This document shows, piece after piece, positions 16,368 to 25,575 of a DNA stretch of 64,000 bases (positions are counted from its first letter, which is position 1; each line of letters starts with the position of its first letter). The notes under the pieces were generated by a model, which saw only the letters and a program-made list of their open reading frames with translations, did no database searches and had not been told where the DNA came from. Origin of the DNA: Sabulitectum sp964386635 (GTDB lineage: Bacteria; Fermentibacterota; Fermentibacteria; Fermentibacterales; JCC-6); the NCBI GenBank assembly GCA_964386635.1, contig CAYLRO010000005.1, positions 1-64,000 on the forward strand. Direction: 5' to 3'. The translations under genes and the position numbers were made by a program.

Positions 16368-18658
16368 CTAAAGAAGGTGAAATTCCCGAGATCATACCTG
16401 TGCATGTGTTCGATGAAGGCATACTCCTGCCCTACACAATTCTTCCTGTAACAGTTACTGACCCGGACATGATCGCTCTGATTGACTATGCAGTCAAGAC
16501 AGAGAAGATCATTGGAATAGTAGCTGTATCACCTTCAGGTGAGCGTTACAGGGTGGGTACAGCTGCAGGGATCATGAAGCTTTACAGATTCCCCGGACAT
16601 GTGGTCAGATTGACTCTGAAGGGTTTCTACCGTTTCAAAATCCTTGAAGACATGGACATTGATGGAATACCATGTTCCAGGGTGGAAAAACTCACAACAG
16701 AGTATCCCGCTGATTCTGAAGAGCTTGAGGCCTGGAGAAGATCAATAGAAATTCAGCTCAGGAAAGTAATGGAGCTCATGCCGGGGATACCGGATGAACT
16801 TCAGCTCATAAACCTCATGAATGATCCTGAAAAACTCAGTTTTCTGGCTGCAGGCGGTCTTGAGGCGTCAGTGTCAAGAAAGCAGCAGCTTCTTGAAGAG
16901 AACAGCATTATTTCACGGTTCAGACTTCTCAGAGGACTGATGAATTTTGAGATACAGAGGCTTAAACTCAGGGAACACATTGAGGGTCAGGTTCGGGTGG
17001 AAATGGAGCAGGACCAGAAAGAGTATTACCTTAAGGAACAGATGAAGGTGATACAGAAGGAACTGGGGTCATCCCAGACAAACCCTGATGTTATTGAGCT
17101 GTCTGAAAAACTGCAGAAGAAGGAACTCACAGAGTCAGCAAGGCTGGCAGCTGAAGAAGAACTGAAACGGTTGTCCAAGCTGCATCCCGGTTCTCCGGAA
17201 GCCGGAGTGGCCAGATCATATATTGAGTGGATTCTGCAGCTTCCCTGGCTGGAAGCTACTGAAGACAGGCTGGATATCGGCGAAGCGGCAATGATTCTGG
17301 ATCATGATCACTACGATCTCAAGGATGTGAAGGAAAGAGTTCTTGAATTTCTTGCAGTGAGAAAGCTGAATCCGAAGGGCAAGGCTCCCATCATTTGTTT
17401 CGTTGGTCCTCCCGGAGTAGGTAAAACCAGCATGGGCAGATCCATTGCCAGGGCGCTTGGAAGGGAATTTGTCAGGCTGAGTCTTGGTGGAGTACACGAT
17501 GAGGCTGAGATCCGAGGTCACAGAAAGACTTACATAGGAGCCATGCCCGGCAGGATCATACAGGGGCTGAAGGAGGTCGGGACATGCAATCCGGTGTTCA
17601 TGCTGGACGAGATAGACAAGATCGGCAGAGATTTCAGAGGAGACCCTACATCTGCACTTCTTGAGGTTCTTGATCCCGAGCAGAATTTTTCATTCAGGGA
17701 TAATTACCTGAACACTCCCTTCGATCTCAGTTCGGTTAAATTCATAACCACTGCAAATACTCTTGACACAATTCCAGGTCCTCTGAGAGACCGAATGGAG
17801 ATCATCCGGATCCCTGGCTACACCGAGGATGACAAGGTGGAGATAGCCAGACGGTATCTTGTTAAGAGACAGGTGGAAAGAACCGGCCTTACAGGCAAGA
17901 GCATCAGATTCCGGGAGAGCGGGCTCAGATGCATTATCAAGAGATACACCCGGGAGGCAGGTGTCAGGGAACTGGAAAGGAAGATTGGCTCTGTTTGCAG
18001 GAAGCTTGCTGTGAAGGTTGCCAGCGGGTATGACAAACTGGATACCATCACCGGAGCCAGAGTACCTGAGTATCTGGGTTCCTGGAGGTTTACCAGAGAG
18101 TCCCGATTGCCTGAACCGGTTATTGGAGTTTCCACAGGGCTGGCCTGGACCGCAGTTGGCGGCGAGATTCTCATGATAGAGACCCTTCTCCTTCCGGGAT
18201 CAGGCAAGCTGATTCTCACCGGACAGCTGGGTGAGGTAATGAAAGAGTCAGCACAGGCTGCTCTGAGCTGGATAAAAACAAACCGGGGCAGCGAGACCAT
18301 GGATATCTCCAAGATCGACATTCATCTTCATGTGCCTGCCGGTGCTACACCAAAGGATGGCCCTTCTGCAGGAGTTGCGATTACAGCTTCGATTCTCAGC
18401 GCCTTGAGCCGGAAGCCTGTTCATAACAAGGTTGCCGTAACCGGGGAGATCACACTCAGAGGAACAGTGCTGCCTGTGGGCGGTATCAAGGAAAAGGTTC
18501 TCGGTGCACTTTCAGCAGGTATTGAAAAGGTTTTACTCCCTGTTGAAAATGTGAGAGATCTGGAGGATGTTCCTGAGAACCAGAGAAATTCCATGGAGTT
18601 CGTGGCAATTTCCGATATTGAACAGGCCATGAAGCACCTGATTATTAAAGGAGAGTAA
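16364..18658 (+). CDS. lon: ATP-dependent protease Lon
   Basis: A 764-residue Lon: N-terminal substrate-binding domain (PEIIPVHVFDEGILLPYTILPV), AAA+ module with Walker A GPPGVGKT at 348-355 and MLDEIDKIG, and the serine-lysine protease domain with PKDGPSAGVAIT (Ser668) and GGIKEKVLGA (Lys711), spaced 43 residues as in E. coli Lon. It degrades misfolded and regulatory proteins in the cytosol. The ATG overlaps the Hsp20 gene's stop, and the lipoprotein gene's ATG overlaps the lon stop. Confidence 0.97.
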   Translation: MTKEGEIPEIIPVHVFDEGILLPYTILPVTVTDPDMIALIDYAVKTEKIIGIVAVSPSGERYRVGTAAGIMKLYRFPGHVVRLTLKGFYRFKILEDMDIDGIPCSRVEKLTTEYPADSEELEAWRRSIEIQLRKVMELMPGIPDELQLINLMNDPEKLSFLAAGGLEASVSRKQQLLEENSIISRFRLLRGLMNFEIQRLKLREHIEGQVRVEMEQDQKEYYLKEQMKVIQKELGSSQTNPDVIELSEKLQKKELTESARLAAEEELKRLSKLHPGSPEAGVARSYIEWILQLPWLEATEDRLDIGEAAMILDHDHYDLKDVKERVLEFLAVRKLNPKGKAPIICFVGPPGVGKTSMGRSIARALGREFVRLSLGGVHDEAEIRGHRKTYIGAMPGRIIQGLKEVGTCNPVFMLDEIDKIGRDFRGDPTSALLEVLDPEQNFSFRDNYLNTPFDLSSVKFITTANTLDTIPGPLRDRMEIIRIPGYTEDDKVEIARRYLVKRQVERTGLTGKSIRFRESGLRCIIKRYTREAGVRELERKIGSVCRKLAVKVASGYDKLDTITGARVPEYLGSWRFTRESRLPEPVIGVSTGLAWTAVGGEILMIETLLLPGSGKLILTGQLGEVMKESAQAALSWIKTNRGSETMDISKIDIHLHVPAGATPKDGPSAGVAITASILSALSRKPVHNKVAVTGEITLRGTVLPVGGIKEKVLGALSAGIEKVLLPVENVRDLEDVPENQRNSMEFVAISDIEQAMKHLIIKGE

Positions 18659-19374
18659 TGCGCCTTTACAGTTTTTTACTGCTGCTGATTCTGCTGGTGT
18701 CTGTTTTCACCGGTTGTGCAAAAAGAACCAGGGATGTGCTTGTTCAATCTGACGGAAGTGTTATAGAAGGTCAACTTGTCAGTATTGATCCCGGGTCCGT
18801 TGTATTCAGGTCTACATCTGCATCTGTTCAGGGACCTGGAAGAGTATGGCTTTTAAACGGGGAGACCTTTTCCGGAACTGTAACCCTTGAAGATGGTTCC
18901 GTGAGAGCCGGAACACGGGATGCACCTGCTGAGTCAATAATGGTGATAGTCTGGAACCGGACGGATATTCGCAGTGAATCATTCACTGTGGACGCTTCTC
19001 AGGGCTGGCTGGACACAGGTATTCATGTAAGCAGAGGTGATATTCTTTCCCTTGAAGCATCGGGAACAGTGGTAACGGAAACCGGTACATCAACCCCTGC
19101 AGGTCAGAACAGGTTCTCCTCATCTGTATCCCTGGTGCCCGGCGCAACATCCGGTCAGTTTGTTTACAGAACTGGTGAAGAGAGTACTCCAGTTGCAGCA
19201 GGAGAAAGCTGGGCAGGTGAATCCTCTTCTGAAGGCAACCTTATGCTTGCAGTGAATATTCCAGTGGATCAGAGTATTGAGGCACGAGGTACGTACACTG
19301 TGCATGTTACTACAGGCTGTGGTGGCAGAGAACAAGGTACAACTGCATTTTATCCTGCATCAGCACGGAAGTGA
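18658..19374 (+). CDS. Lipoprotein with LecA/PA-IL-like domain
   Basis: A 238-residue lipoprotein with signal peptide and lipobox FTG before Cys20. The first half has small beta repeats (VLVQSDGSVIEGQLVSID, RVWLLNGETFSGTVTLEDGSV). The second half resembles the PA-IL/LecA-type beta-sandwich: GWLDTGIHVSRGDILSLEASGTV and later ESWAGESSSEGNLMLAVNIP. LecA binds galactosides, but the calcium-binding residues cannot be assigned with certainty, so sugar binding is only a suggestion. The ATG overlaps the lon stop codon (TAATG). Confidence 0.65.
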   Translation: MRLYSFLLLLILLVSVFTGCAKRTRDVLVQSDGSVIEGQLVSIDPGSVVFRSTSASVQGPGRVWLLNGETFSGTVTLEDGSVRAGTRDAPAESIMVIVWNRTDIRSESFTVDASQGWLDTGIHVSRGDILSLEASGTVVTETGTSTPAGQNRFSSSVSLVPGATSGQFVYRTGEESTPVAAGESWAGESSSEGNLMLAVNIPVDQSIEARGTYTVHVTTGCGGREQGTTAFYPASARK

Positions 19375-19378
19375 CATG

Positions 19379-19408
19379 TTGACTTGACCCCTGCTCTGAG
19401 TTTAGAAT
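19379..19408 (+). promoter_or_regulatory. Sigma-70-type promoter for the LysM gene
   Basis: TTGACT at 19379-19384 and TAGAAT at 19403-19408 are 18 bases apart, in the only sizeable gap between the lipoprotein gene and the GTG at 19462. A second -35-like TTGACC at 19384 would have too short a spacer. GGAGG lies just ahead of the GTG. Confidence 0.55.
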
Positions 19409-19461
19409 TTATGAAGTTATGATATTAGCGAATACTGTGAACTCGAGCTGGAGGTGTACAG

Positions 19462-20466
19462 GTGAAAAATACTCTGTGTGTACTGGTTTTCCTTCTTGCC
19501 GCTTCTGCTGCTGCCGGTGATTATGTAGTTGGTTATGGAGATACTCTCTGGGATATATCCATCTGGTTCTACGGAACTCCTGAAAAATGGGAGGAAATCC
19601 TTGCAGCAAATCCTGAAGTTCGGGGAGTAGAGTACCTTGTCCCTGGAATGACCCTTTACATTCCGAATGCCGCAACAGATTACACCGCTCAAAGCTCTGC
19701 AGGTATTTCAGAAATTCCTGCCGGGGCAATTGTTATAAGATCCAGTGAACCAATTTTATCAAGACTGCAGCGGGAAAGCGCCGGTTTTGTTATCTACTCG
19801 CCACTTGATCCTGTAGGATATATTGTATCCACAAATGCAGAGGAAGAGGGTGTTTACCGACACCTTACTGCTCTTCCCGGAGATCTTGTGGAACTGGATA
19901 CAGGTTCCAGCGATGGAATTCTTGAAGGGCATGTTTTCCATATTCTCAGACCAGGGGAGAGAGTAACAGATCCTGAAACTGATGCGGAAGGAACAATAAC
20001 CCGCGTTGCAGGTGTATGCCGGGTGATCCAGACAACACCGGCAACTTCAGTAGCTCTTGTTGAGCATGGTTACATTCCTGTGAAAGAGGGAGACGCTGTT
20101 GTCCCGTATGTTCAGTCGGAAGATATAAGAATAGAGAACACTCCTGATGTTGATGCACTGTCAGTATGGGTTCTAGGTTTCCGGGATCTGGACAGGGAAT
20201 GTGCATATACCTACGATGTGGTTTACCTCAGCGGAGGAGATCAGCTGGGAATTTCACCTGGGGATGTATTTACAGCATATGCTCACGGTGAGCAGCTCAG
20301 GGATCACAATGGAAACTGGGTTACCACTGCAGACATCCCTGTCGCAGACCTGGTTGTTCTTACCACTGAAGCAAGAAGCTCTGCTGCCATGATCGTTTCC
20401 AGCAGAACAGCGGATCTCATTGAAGCAGGAGACAGACTGTATCTTTCCGGCAGTCAGATCGACTGA
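19462..20466 (+). CDS. Exported LysM-domain protein
   Basis: A 334-residue protein with signal peptide (MKNTLCVLVFLLAASAAAG) directly followed by a LysM domain at about 20-67 (DYVVGYGDTLWDISIWFYGTPEKWEEILAANPEV, ending YLVPGMTLYIP). LysM binds peptidoglycan N-acetylglucosamine. The rest is beta-rich with repeated short modules that resemble the long class of LysM proteins with a secretin- or FlgA-like tail, but no catalytic motif is seen. The GTG start has GGAGG upstream. The gene runs into the L7/L12-like gene, whose probable TTG start is 13 bases after the stop. Confidence 0.78.
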   Translation: MKNTLCVLVFLLAASAAAGDYVVGYGDTLWDISIWFYGTPEKWEEILAANPEVRGVEYLVPGMTLYIPNAATDYTAQSSAGISEIPAGAIVIRSSEPILSRLQRESAGFVIYSPLDPVGYIVSTNAEEEGVYRHLTALPGDLVELDTGSSDGILEGHVFHILRPGERVTDPETDAEGTITRVAGVCRVIQTTPATSVALVEHGYIPVKEGDAVVPYVQSEDIRIENTPDVDALSVWVLGFRDLDRECAYTYDVVYLSGGDQLGISPGDVFTAYAHGEQLRDHNGNWVTTADIPVADLVVLTTEARSSAAMIVSSRTADLIEAGDRLYLSGSQID

Positions 20467-20479
20467 GACCGGAGAAGAA

Positions 20480-21574
20480 TTGTCTTTCAGAATAGTACTA
20501 AAGGGCAGTGAGCCCTCAGGACGATTTCTTGCAGTTCTCTGTGCCAGAACAGGGGAGACGATTGATTCTATCAGAAAAAGGCTTAACTCTCCCTCCGGGA
20601 TGATCCTGAAAGAGGATCTTACCAGAGAAGCTGCTGAACTGTTCGTGACTGAGCTTCCCGGTGACGGATCGGTCTCGGTTTCCATTCAGCGGGATGTTGA
20701 CTCCTGGGTGGCTGTTCTGGTTGGTTACAGACCGGGCAGCAGAGGCAGGCTGCGCTCTGCACTCCAGCGGCTGAGCAAGTTGTCCACCGAAGAGGTCATT
20801 CATTTCCTGGCAAACATTCCAATTGCTCTCAAATCAGGGATAGACAGAAAAACAGCCGTTGCTGTGAAGGAAATCCTTGAAAGAGAGGGCGGTATTGTGG
20901 AAATTCGTCCTTCCACAGGTTCGGTTTTCAGCAGTCTTGATCAGGCTGTTCCTCCTGAAGAGAACAATCCGGTACAGGATGAGAAGCCTCTTCCTGCGGT
21001 AACTCCGGTTTCCAGTGATCTTCCAGGCATGACTCCGGAGGTTCCGCCGAAAGTATCCTCCATGAAGATTTCATCTGCTTCGGGGAAATCAGAGGTTCCC
21101 CCGGTTTTTTCCTTCAGGTCACCTGAGCATATATCTGTTCCTGCTCCATCAAAGGTATCCGCTTCAGAGGATACTCCCTGCGTATCCAGTATTCCCTATT
21201 CCTTCAGTTTCACCATTCCGGGAAGACCTGTGCCGGCGACTCTTGAGGAAGAAACCTTGAAGTTCTCACTGCCGGCAGTCAGCGAAGAAGCACGGGCAAT
21301 ACCGCTGTTCCTTCATCCTGTAGGACCGGGACAGAGAAGCAGGGTTCTCGAAATACTGCTGGAGTGTTTTGATATGCCAGAGGAGAGATGTCAGGGGTTG
21401 ATTGACAGAGCACCAGGTGTAGTCTGCATTTTCAGAGAGCGAATCAATGCACTGGTTGCCCTGAGAGAACTTTCGGAGCAGGGAGTTCCTGTTTCAATGG
21501 TCAGCGCTCCTGAGGGAATGGATGAAGGGATCAGGAGGTCATCCTTCTTTGGCTGGTTGAATGGAACAATGTGA
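20480..21574 (+). CDS. Protein with repeated ribosomal L7/L12 C-terminal-like modules
   Basis: About 364 residues. TTG at 20480 is chosen because GGAGAAG lies just upstream; an ATG at 20420 would overlap the LysM gene by 47 bases. Two or three segments follow the L7/L12 C-terminal-domain pattern. The clearest is LSTEEVIHFLANIPIALKSGIDRKTAVAVKEILEREGGIVEIR near 99-141, matching helix / val-pro-lys loop / helix / Gly turn / strand. A looser copy precedes it (TGETIDSIRKRLNSPSGMILKEDLTREAAELFVTELPGDGSVSV), and another ends the protein (EERCQGLIDRAPGVVCIFRERINALVALRELSEQGVPVSM). A Pro/Ser-rich linker of about 130 residues joins the second and third. Function unknown. It precedes xerC/D, overlapping by 14 bases. 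Confidence 0.65.
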   Translation: MSFRIVLKGSEPSGRFLAVLCARTGETIDSIRKRLNSPSGMILKEDLTREAAELFVTELPGDGSVSVSIQRDVDSWVAVLVGYRPGSRGRLRSALQRLSKLSTEEVIHFLANIPIALKSGIDRKTAVAVKEILEREGGIVEIRPSTGSVFSSLDQAVPPEENNPVQDEKPLPAVTPVSSDLPGMTPEVPPKVSSMKISSASGKSEVPPVFSFRSPEHISVPAPSKVSASEDTPCVSSIPYSFSFTIPGRPVPATLEEETLKFSLPAVSEEARAIPLFLHPVGPGQRSRVLEILLECFDMPEERCQGLIDRAPGVVCIFRERINALVALRELSEQGVPVSMVSAPEGMDEGIRRSSFFGWLNGTM

Positions 21575-22451
21575 GCTTATTGATTCCTTTCTGACCCATT
21601 CCATACTGGTCAGAAGTCTCTCCAGAAATACAGTCGAAGCTTACAGCAGAGATCTTAATCAGGCGGCAGAATTTATTGATGACCTTACCGGGGCCGACAG
21701 TGCCTGCATCAGCCAGTGGCTCTACCACCTGTCCAGACAGGGCAGAAACCCTTCCACTATTGCAAGAAAACTGTCTTCACTGAGAGCCTTTTTCAGCTTT
21801 CTTCTGGAAACTGGAAGGATAAAGTCGAATCCTGCAGCGGGAATCAGATCCCCTTCTCAAATTCATAGAATGCCCCACGCTCTTTCAGTGTCGGCAGTTT
21901 TCAAGCTGATCGAGGTCTGGAAGGGCGAGAGCCCTCTTTCCGGCAGAAACAGGGCTCTGCTGGAACTGGCATACGGGTCAGGGCTCAGAGAAGGTGAAAT
22001 TGTTTCTCTTACTGTTGATCGTATCAACCTTACTGACAGGTGGGTCAGACCTCTTGGAAAGGGCTCCAGAGAGAGAATGGTCCCACTGGGAGAAGTGTCT
22101 TCAATCTGGCTCGGTAATTATCTTGACCTCTGGAGAGGCAGACTTGCGTCAGCCGGTTCCGGCAAAACCCTGTTTCTAACCAGAAACGGAAATCCTCTCT
22201 CCAGGATGACAGTATGGAACATTGTCAGAAAATCCGCCGGGAAGGCCGGCCTGGGGAAAGAGGTTCACCCGCACAGCCTGAGGCACTCCTTTGCCACGCA
22301 CCTGCTTGAGGGGGGAGCAGATCTCAGGGTCGTTCAGGAACTTCTCGGGCATTCTGACATCCGGACCACAGAGATTTATACTTCCGTGAGCAGACGAATG
22401 CTTTCAAGAGCAGTTGAGAAGTTTCATCCGAGAGGAGTTGGAGATTGGTAA
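21561..22451 (+). CDS. Tyrosine recombinase XerC/XerD family
   Basis: A 296-residue recombinase of the size of XerC/XerD, which resolve chromosome dimers at dif. The N-terminal SAM-like core-binding domain (YSRDLNQAAEFIDDL) is followed by the catalytic domain with Arg in GSGLREGEI, the beta-hairpin Lys region GKGSRERMVPL, HPHSLRHSFATHLLEGGADLRVVQELLGHSDIRTTEIYT carrying His-x-x-Arg, the second His and the nucleophile Tyr. All catalytic residues are visible. The order near housekeeping genes suggests a core Xer protein rather than a phage integrase. XerC and XerD cannot be told apart from this sequence. Confidence 0.88.
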   Translation: MEQCELIDSFLTHSILVRSLSRNTVEAYSRDLNQAAEFIDDLTGADSACISQWLYHLSRQGRNPSTIARKLSSLRAFFSFLLETGRIKSNPAAGIRSPSQIHRMPHALSVSAVFKLIEVWKGESPLSGRNRALLELAYGSGLREGEIVSLTVDRINLTDRWVRPLGKGSRERMVPLGEVSSIWLGNYLDLWRGRLASAGSGKTLFLTRNGNPLSRMTVWNIVRKSAGKAGLGKEVHPHSLRHSFATHLLEGGADLRVVQELLGHSDIRTTEIYTSVSRRMLSRAVEKFHPRGVGDW

Positions 22452-23152
22452 GGTTTCCTGCGGAAATCAGAGAGATTGAGGATCTTGAGATACTCTTCAA
22501 ACGGGCAGTATCAAGATCTGCCTCCGGTCGGTCTGCAGTAAGGGTACCCCAGCTGCCCAGACTCCGCAGCATTATTGCTGACATATCACGAACTCCTGCA
22601 GGAGAGCGGGTCAGGGAAACATTCCGACAGGTTAATCTCTGGACAGAAGATTCCGTCTCAAGCACTTTTCTTCCTGGAACAGGTTCTGCTTCTCTGCTTT
22701 CCGCTTGTGCCATGGAGGCAACAGCTCTCCTTGAACTGGGCTACAGGAGAGAGGACGGAATAGATTTTATAACTTCTCTTCCTGAACCCTCACAGAATCC
22801 TGTAAGAACCCTGACACAGATCCGGTCTGCAATTCACCACCTGGGAGGCGACATCAGTCTGCTGGTTAAACTGCTTGAAAGATCTGAACCTTCCTCACCA
22901 CACCTGAAGCTGGTGTTTTCAGTCTGGCCGCTGGGAGGTAGGCTGCCGGATGCATGGAGACCGGGAGAAAGTGTTCAGAGTCTCCATCTGAGTGTTGGTG
23001 AAGTTTCAGTTCCCATGGTAATCACATTCAATACGGAGCTTCGGGGATATGCACTTCTATGCATCTGGGACCTTGCAAGAAATCTTGCCTCCTCCAGGAA
23101 GTCTGTAGAGCTTATCAAGCCTTCTTTCAAGGTATTCAGCCAGCAGGCCTGA
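22445..23152 (+). CDS. Hypothetical protein, 235 residues
   Basis: I do not recognise a family. The start is TTG at 22445, overlapping the recombinase stop. The N-terminal half is Arg/Ser-rich and helical (ILFKRAVSRSASGRSAVRVPQLPRLRSIIADISRTP), the middle is a longer helical part (ASLLSACAMEATALLELGYRREDGIDFI), and the C-terminal half alternates strands (LKLVFSVWPLGGRLPDAWRPGESVQSLHLSVGEVSVPMVITF). No signal peptide or membrane segment is seen. Tight coupling to the recombinase and codon use like its neighbours support a real gene. Confidence 0.6.
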   Translation: MVRFPAEIREIEDLEILFKRAVSRSASGRSAVRVPQLPRLRSIIADISRTPAGERVRETFRQVNLWTEDSVSSTFLPGTGSASLLSACAMEATALLELGYRREDGIDFITSLPEPSQNPVRTLTQIRSAIHHLGGDISLLVKLLERSEPSSPHLKLVFSVWPLGGRLPDAWRPGESVQSLHLSVGEVSVPMVITFNTELRGYALLCIWDLARNLASSRKSVELIKPSFKVFSQQA

Positions 23153-23249
23153 CCTTCCCGCTCTTTGTCACTTGCCTGATCATCCTGTTATCGTACATGC
23201 TTCCAGATGTTGATCAAGTGATGTATATCCTTATTGAGAGGTGGTTTCT

Positions 23250-25565
23250 GTGTATTCGATCCTGTTGATTCTGTGTGCTCTTGGTCTGCCTGAAGCCGGA
23301 GATGTTCCCGGTGTAAGCGGTGAAGCGGTAGTAGATGGTGCTGTTGTTCACGGCAGCTGCTGGCTGAGAATACTTGAAACTGATTATGCCCTGCTTCAGA
23401 TCAGCACATCACCTTCCGTTCCCATGACCGCCTATGATGATTCAGGTGAGCCCCTGGCTGTATCAACCGACGGATCTCCACTGATTCTCTCCGCTTACAG
23501 TGATTACTGGTTCTGGGTAAAGGCTGATTCACCTGACCCGGTGCAGTTTTCCACAGAATACGTGGAGCCTGATCTGCTCGCTGGAGAACAGGTGTTTTCA
23601 GGTCTCTCACCTGCAGAAATGGCGGAGATATGGACTTTCATTCCTGAGAGTGACGGCAGATGGAATTTCATTCTCCGGGGAACTGACGATGTTTCAGATC
23701 TGGACCTGGAGCTTTACGGTCCGGGAAATGAACTGTGGGCAGGAAGTTACAGTATCAACTCCAGCGAGAAATTCTCTATGAATCTTCTTGCCGGAGAAGA
23801 AGTTCAGTTAATCGTTACCAGATACAACAAGGGAGGAAATGGAGAGTACTCTCTTGATATCGCCAGAGGCGGAGAGTTCCCTGTTCTGGACACGGCAGCT
23901 TCCGGGGATGCTGCTTCAGGCAATATTCAGAGGTATCTTCTTCCGGATCAGGAAAATGATTCGTATCTTGAACTGACATACACCGAAGAGGGCGATCTTG
24001 ACATGTATGTACGTGACAGAGAAGGTGAGATTCTCTACTCTTCAACAACTTATTTCTTTTCTGAGGGACTCCTTCTTCCGGGAGGAGCAGGGGAAGCTGT
24101 GGTGGAAATCTATGCATACGGCATGGATGAAGAACTTCCTTCTTTTCCATTCAGCGTAACTCTTAACACAGGAAACGGTACTGTCTCTTCAGGAGAAACA
24201 GTTGTTCTTGAAACAGGTTACGGTCAGTCTTCACTTCTCAGTTTTACTGCTCCTTCTACCGGTTTCTATACAGTTTCCGCCATTTATGACAAACTCAGGG
24301 ACGGGGACATAAGGCTTTTCGATCAGTACGGTGAACCATCAGTTTTCCTTACAACCCAGCGTGGTGATGAGAGCTTCATCTTCTGGATGGAGAGAGATGA
24401 GATTGTTCATCTTGTTCCAGGTTTCCTTAATTCCGGCAGCGGCGGTCTCTGCAATGTAACAGTTCAACCTGCAGATACCGATCCTGTAACAGGTCTTGTA
24501 CACGGCAGGATAGATGAACACAGTTCTCAGCAGCACTTCTACACTGTAAGGGGTGAGGCTGGAACAACTCTTGTCATAGAGCTTCGGGGAGACCAGAGGG
24601 ACCTTGATCTGGACATGCTGGTCAGCGGACCGGATTATGTTCTGCAGGCCGAAGGGGGAGTAAGCAACACGGATAATGCTGCAGATGAATCTGTTACTCT
24701 TTACTGCAGGGAGGACGCTCTCTACGGTGTTACAGTGTATGCTTATGAGAGAGACGGAGAAGGAACATTCACTCTGGAAGCTGAGCGGATACCTGCTGAG
24801 AGACTGGCCCAGGGATCTTCCTCCCCGGAGACCTGGGCAGTGGTTGCCGGTATAAGCGGTTATCAGTCCCGGGCAGATATTCTTTCACGGGCAAGTATGG
24901 ACGCCATTGATTTTTACAGGTTCCTCAGGGATGATCAGGAAATTGATCCGGATCACATGGTGCTTCTGGTTGATGCGGAAGCCACGGAAGGTATGTTTGA
25001 GAATGCAATGGCTGACATCAGTTTCAGAGCAGGTGACGAGGACCGGCTGATTGTTTTCTACAGCGGCCATGGTTCTCAGGAACCTCCCGGTTCTGCAGGA
25101 GCTGAGGAAGAGGACGGAGTGAATGAGGTTCTCTGCTTCTACGATGAGGATGTTTCCGATGACCGTCTGCATTATCTGGTGAGCCGGTTTCCCGGTGCTG
25201 TCTACCTGTTTGCAGATGCCTGTCATTCAGGTGGTCTTGTAAACGATTTTGGTCCTGGAGATAATGTACTTGTCGTTACTGCTGCCAGAGAGGATCTCTC
25301 TGTCAGTGAAAGAATCCTTACACCGATACTGCTTGAGGCTTCCAGAGGAGCAGCTGACAGTAACGGGAACGGTGTGATAACTGCTTCGGAACTGGTGGAT
25401 TATGTTGATGAAATGCTTTCCAGGATCTGCCCTGTATGTGACGCAGTTGTAGATGCCGGTATGGCAGAGTGCCCTGAGTGCGGTACTGTTCTTAAAGGGG
25501 AATACAGAATCCCCCGGCCGGAGCAGGGCCTCTTCTTACAGCCTGACCATCAGGTCTGGAACTAG
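23250..25565 (+). CDS. Secreted caspase-like (metacaspase/C14) protease with PPC-like domains and zinc ribbon
   Basis: About 771 residues from the GTG at 23250 (GAGGTGG upstream; GTG at 23241 is an alternative). A short signal peptide leads to several beta-sandwich units resembling pre-peptidase C-terminal domains (SDLDLELYGPGNELWAGSYSIN, GDLDMYVRDREGEILYS, RDLDLDMLVSGPDYVLQAEG). The caspase-like peptidase C14 domain starts near 524 (WAVVAGISGYQS): IVFYSGHGSQE gives His607 and LFADACHSGG gives Cys658. The last 50 residues carry a CPVC...CPEC zinc ribbon. Bacterial caspase homologues cleave after basic residues or act in cell-death systems; this one appears to be exported. Its partner and substrate are unknown. 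Confidence 0.83.
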   Translation: MYSILLILCALGLPEAGDVPGVSGEAVVDGAVVHGSCWLRILETDYALLQISTSPSVPMTAYDDSGEPLAVSTDGSPLILSAYSDYWFWVKADSPDPVQFSTEYVEPDLLAGEQVFSGLSPAEMAEIWTFIPESDGRWNFILRGTDDVSDLDLELYGPGNELWAGSYSINSSEKFSMNLLAGEEVQLIVTRYNKGGNGEYSLDIARGGEFPVLDTAASGDAASGNIQRYLLPDQENDSYLELTYTEEGDLDMYVRDREGEILYSSTTYFFSEGLLLPGGAGEAVVEIYAYGMDEELPSFPFSVTLNTGNGTVSSGETVVLETGYGQSSLLSFTAPSTGFYTVSAIYDKLRDGDIRLFDQYGEPSVFLTTQRGDESFIFWMERDEIVHLVPGFLNSGSGGLCNVTVQPADTDPVTGLVHGRIDEHSSQQHFYTVRGEAGTTLVIELRGDQRDLDLDMLVSGPDYVLQAEGGVSNTDNAADESVTLYCREDALYGVTVYAYERDGEGTFTLEAERIPAERLAQGSSSPETWAVVAGISGYQSRADILSRASMDAIDFYRFLRDDQEIDPDHMVLLVDAEATEGMFENAMADISFRAGDEDRLIVFYSGHGSQEPPGSAGAEEEDGVNEVLCFYDEDVSDDRLHYLVSRFPGAVYLFADACHSGGLVNDFGPGDNVLVVTAAREDLSVSERILTPILLEASRGAADSNGNGVITASELVDYVDEMLSRICPVCDAVVDAGMAECPECGTVLKGEYRIPRPEQGLFLQPDHQVWN

Positions 25566-25575
25566 GAGTATCGAA

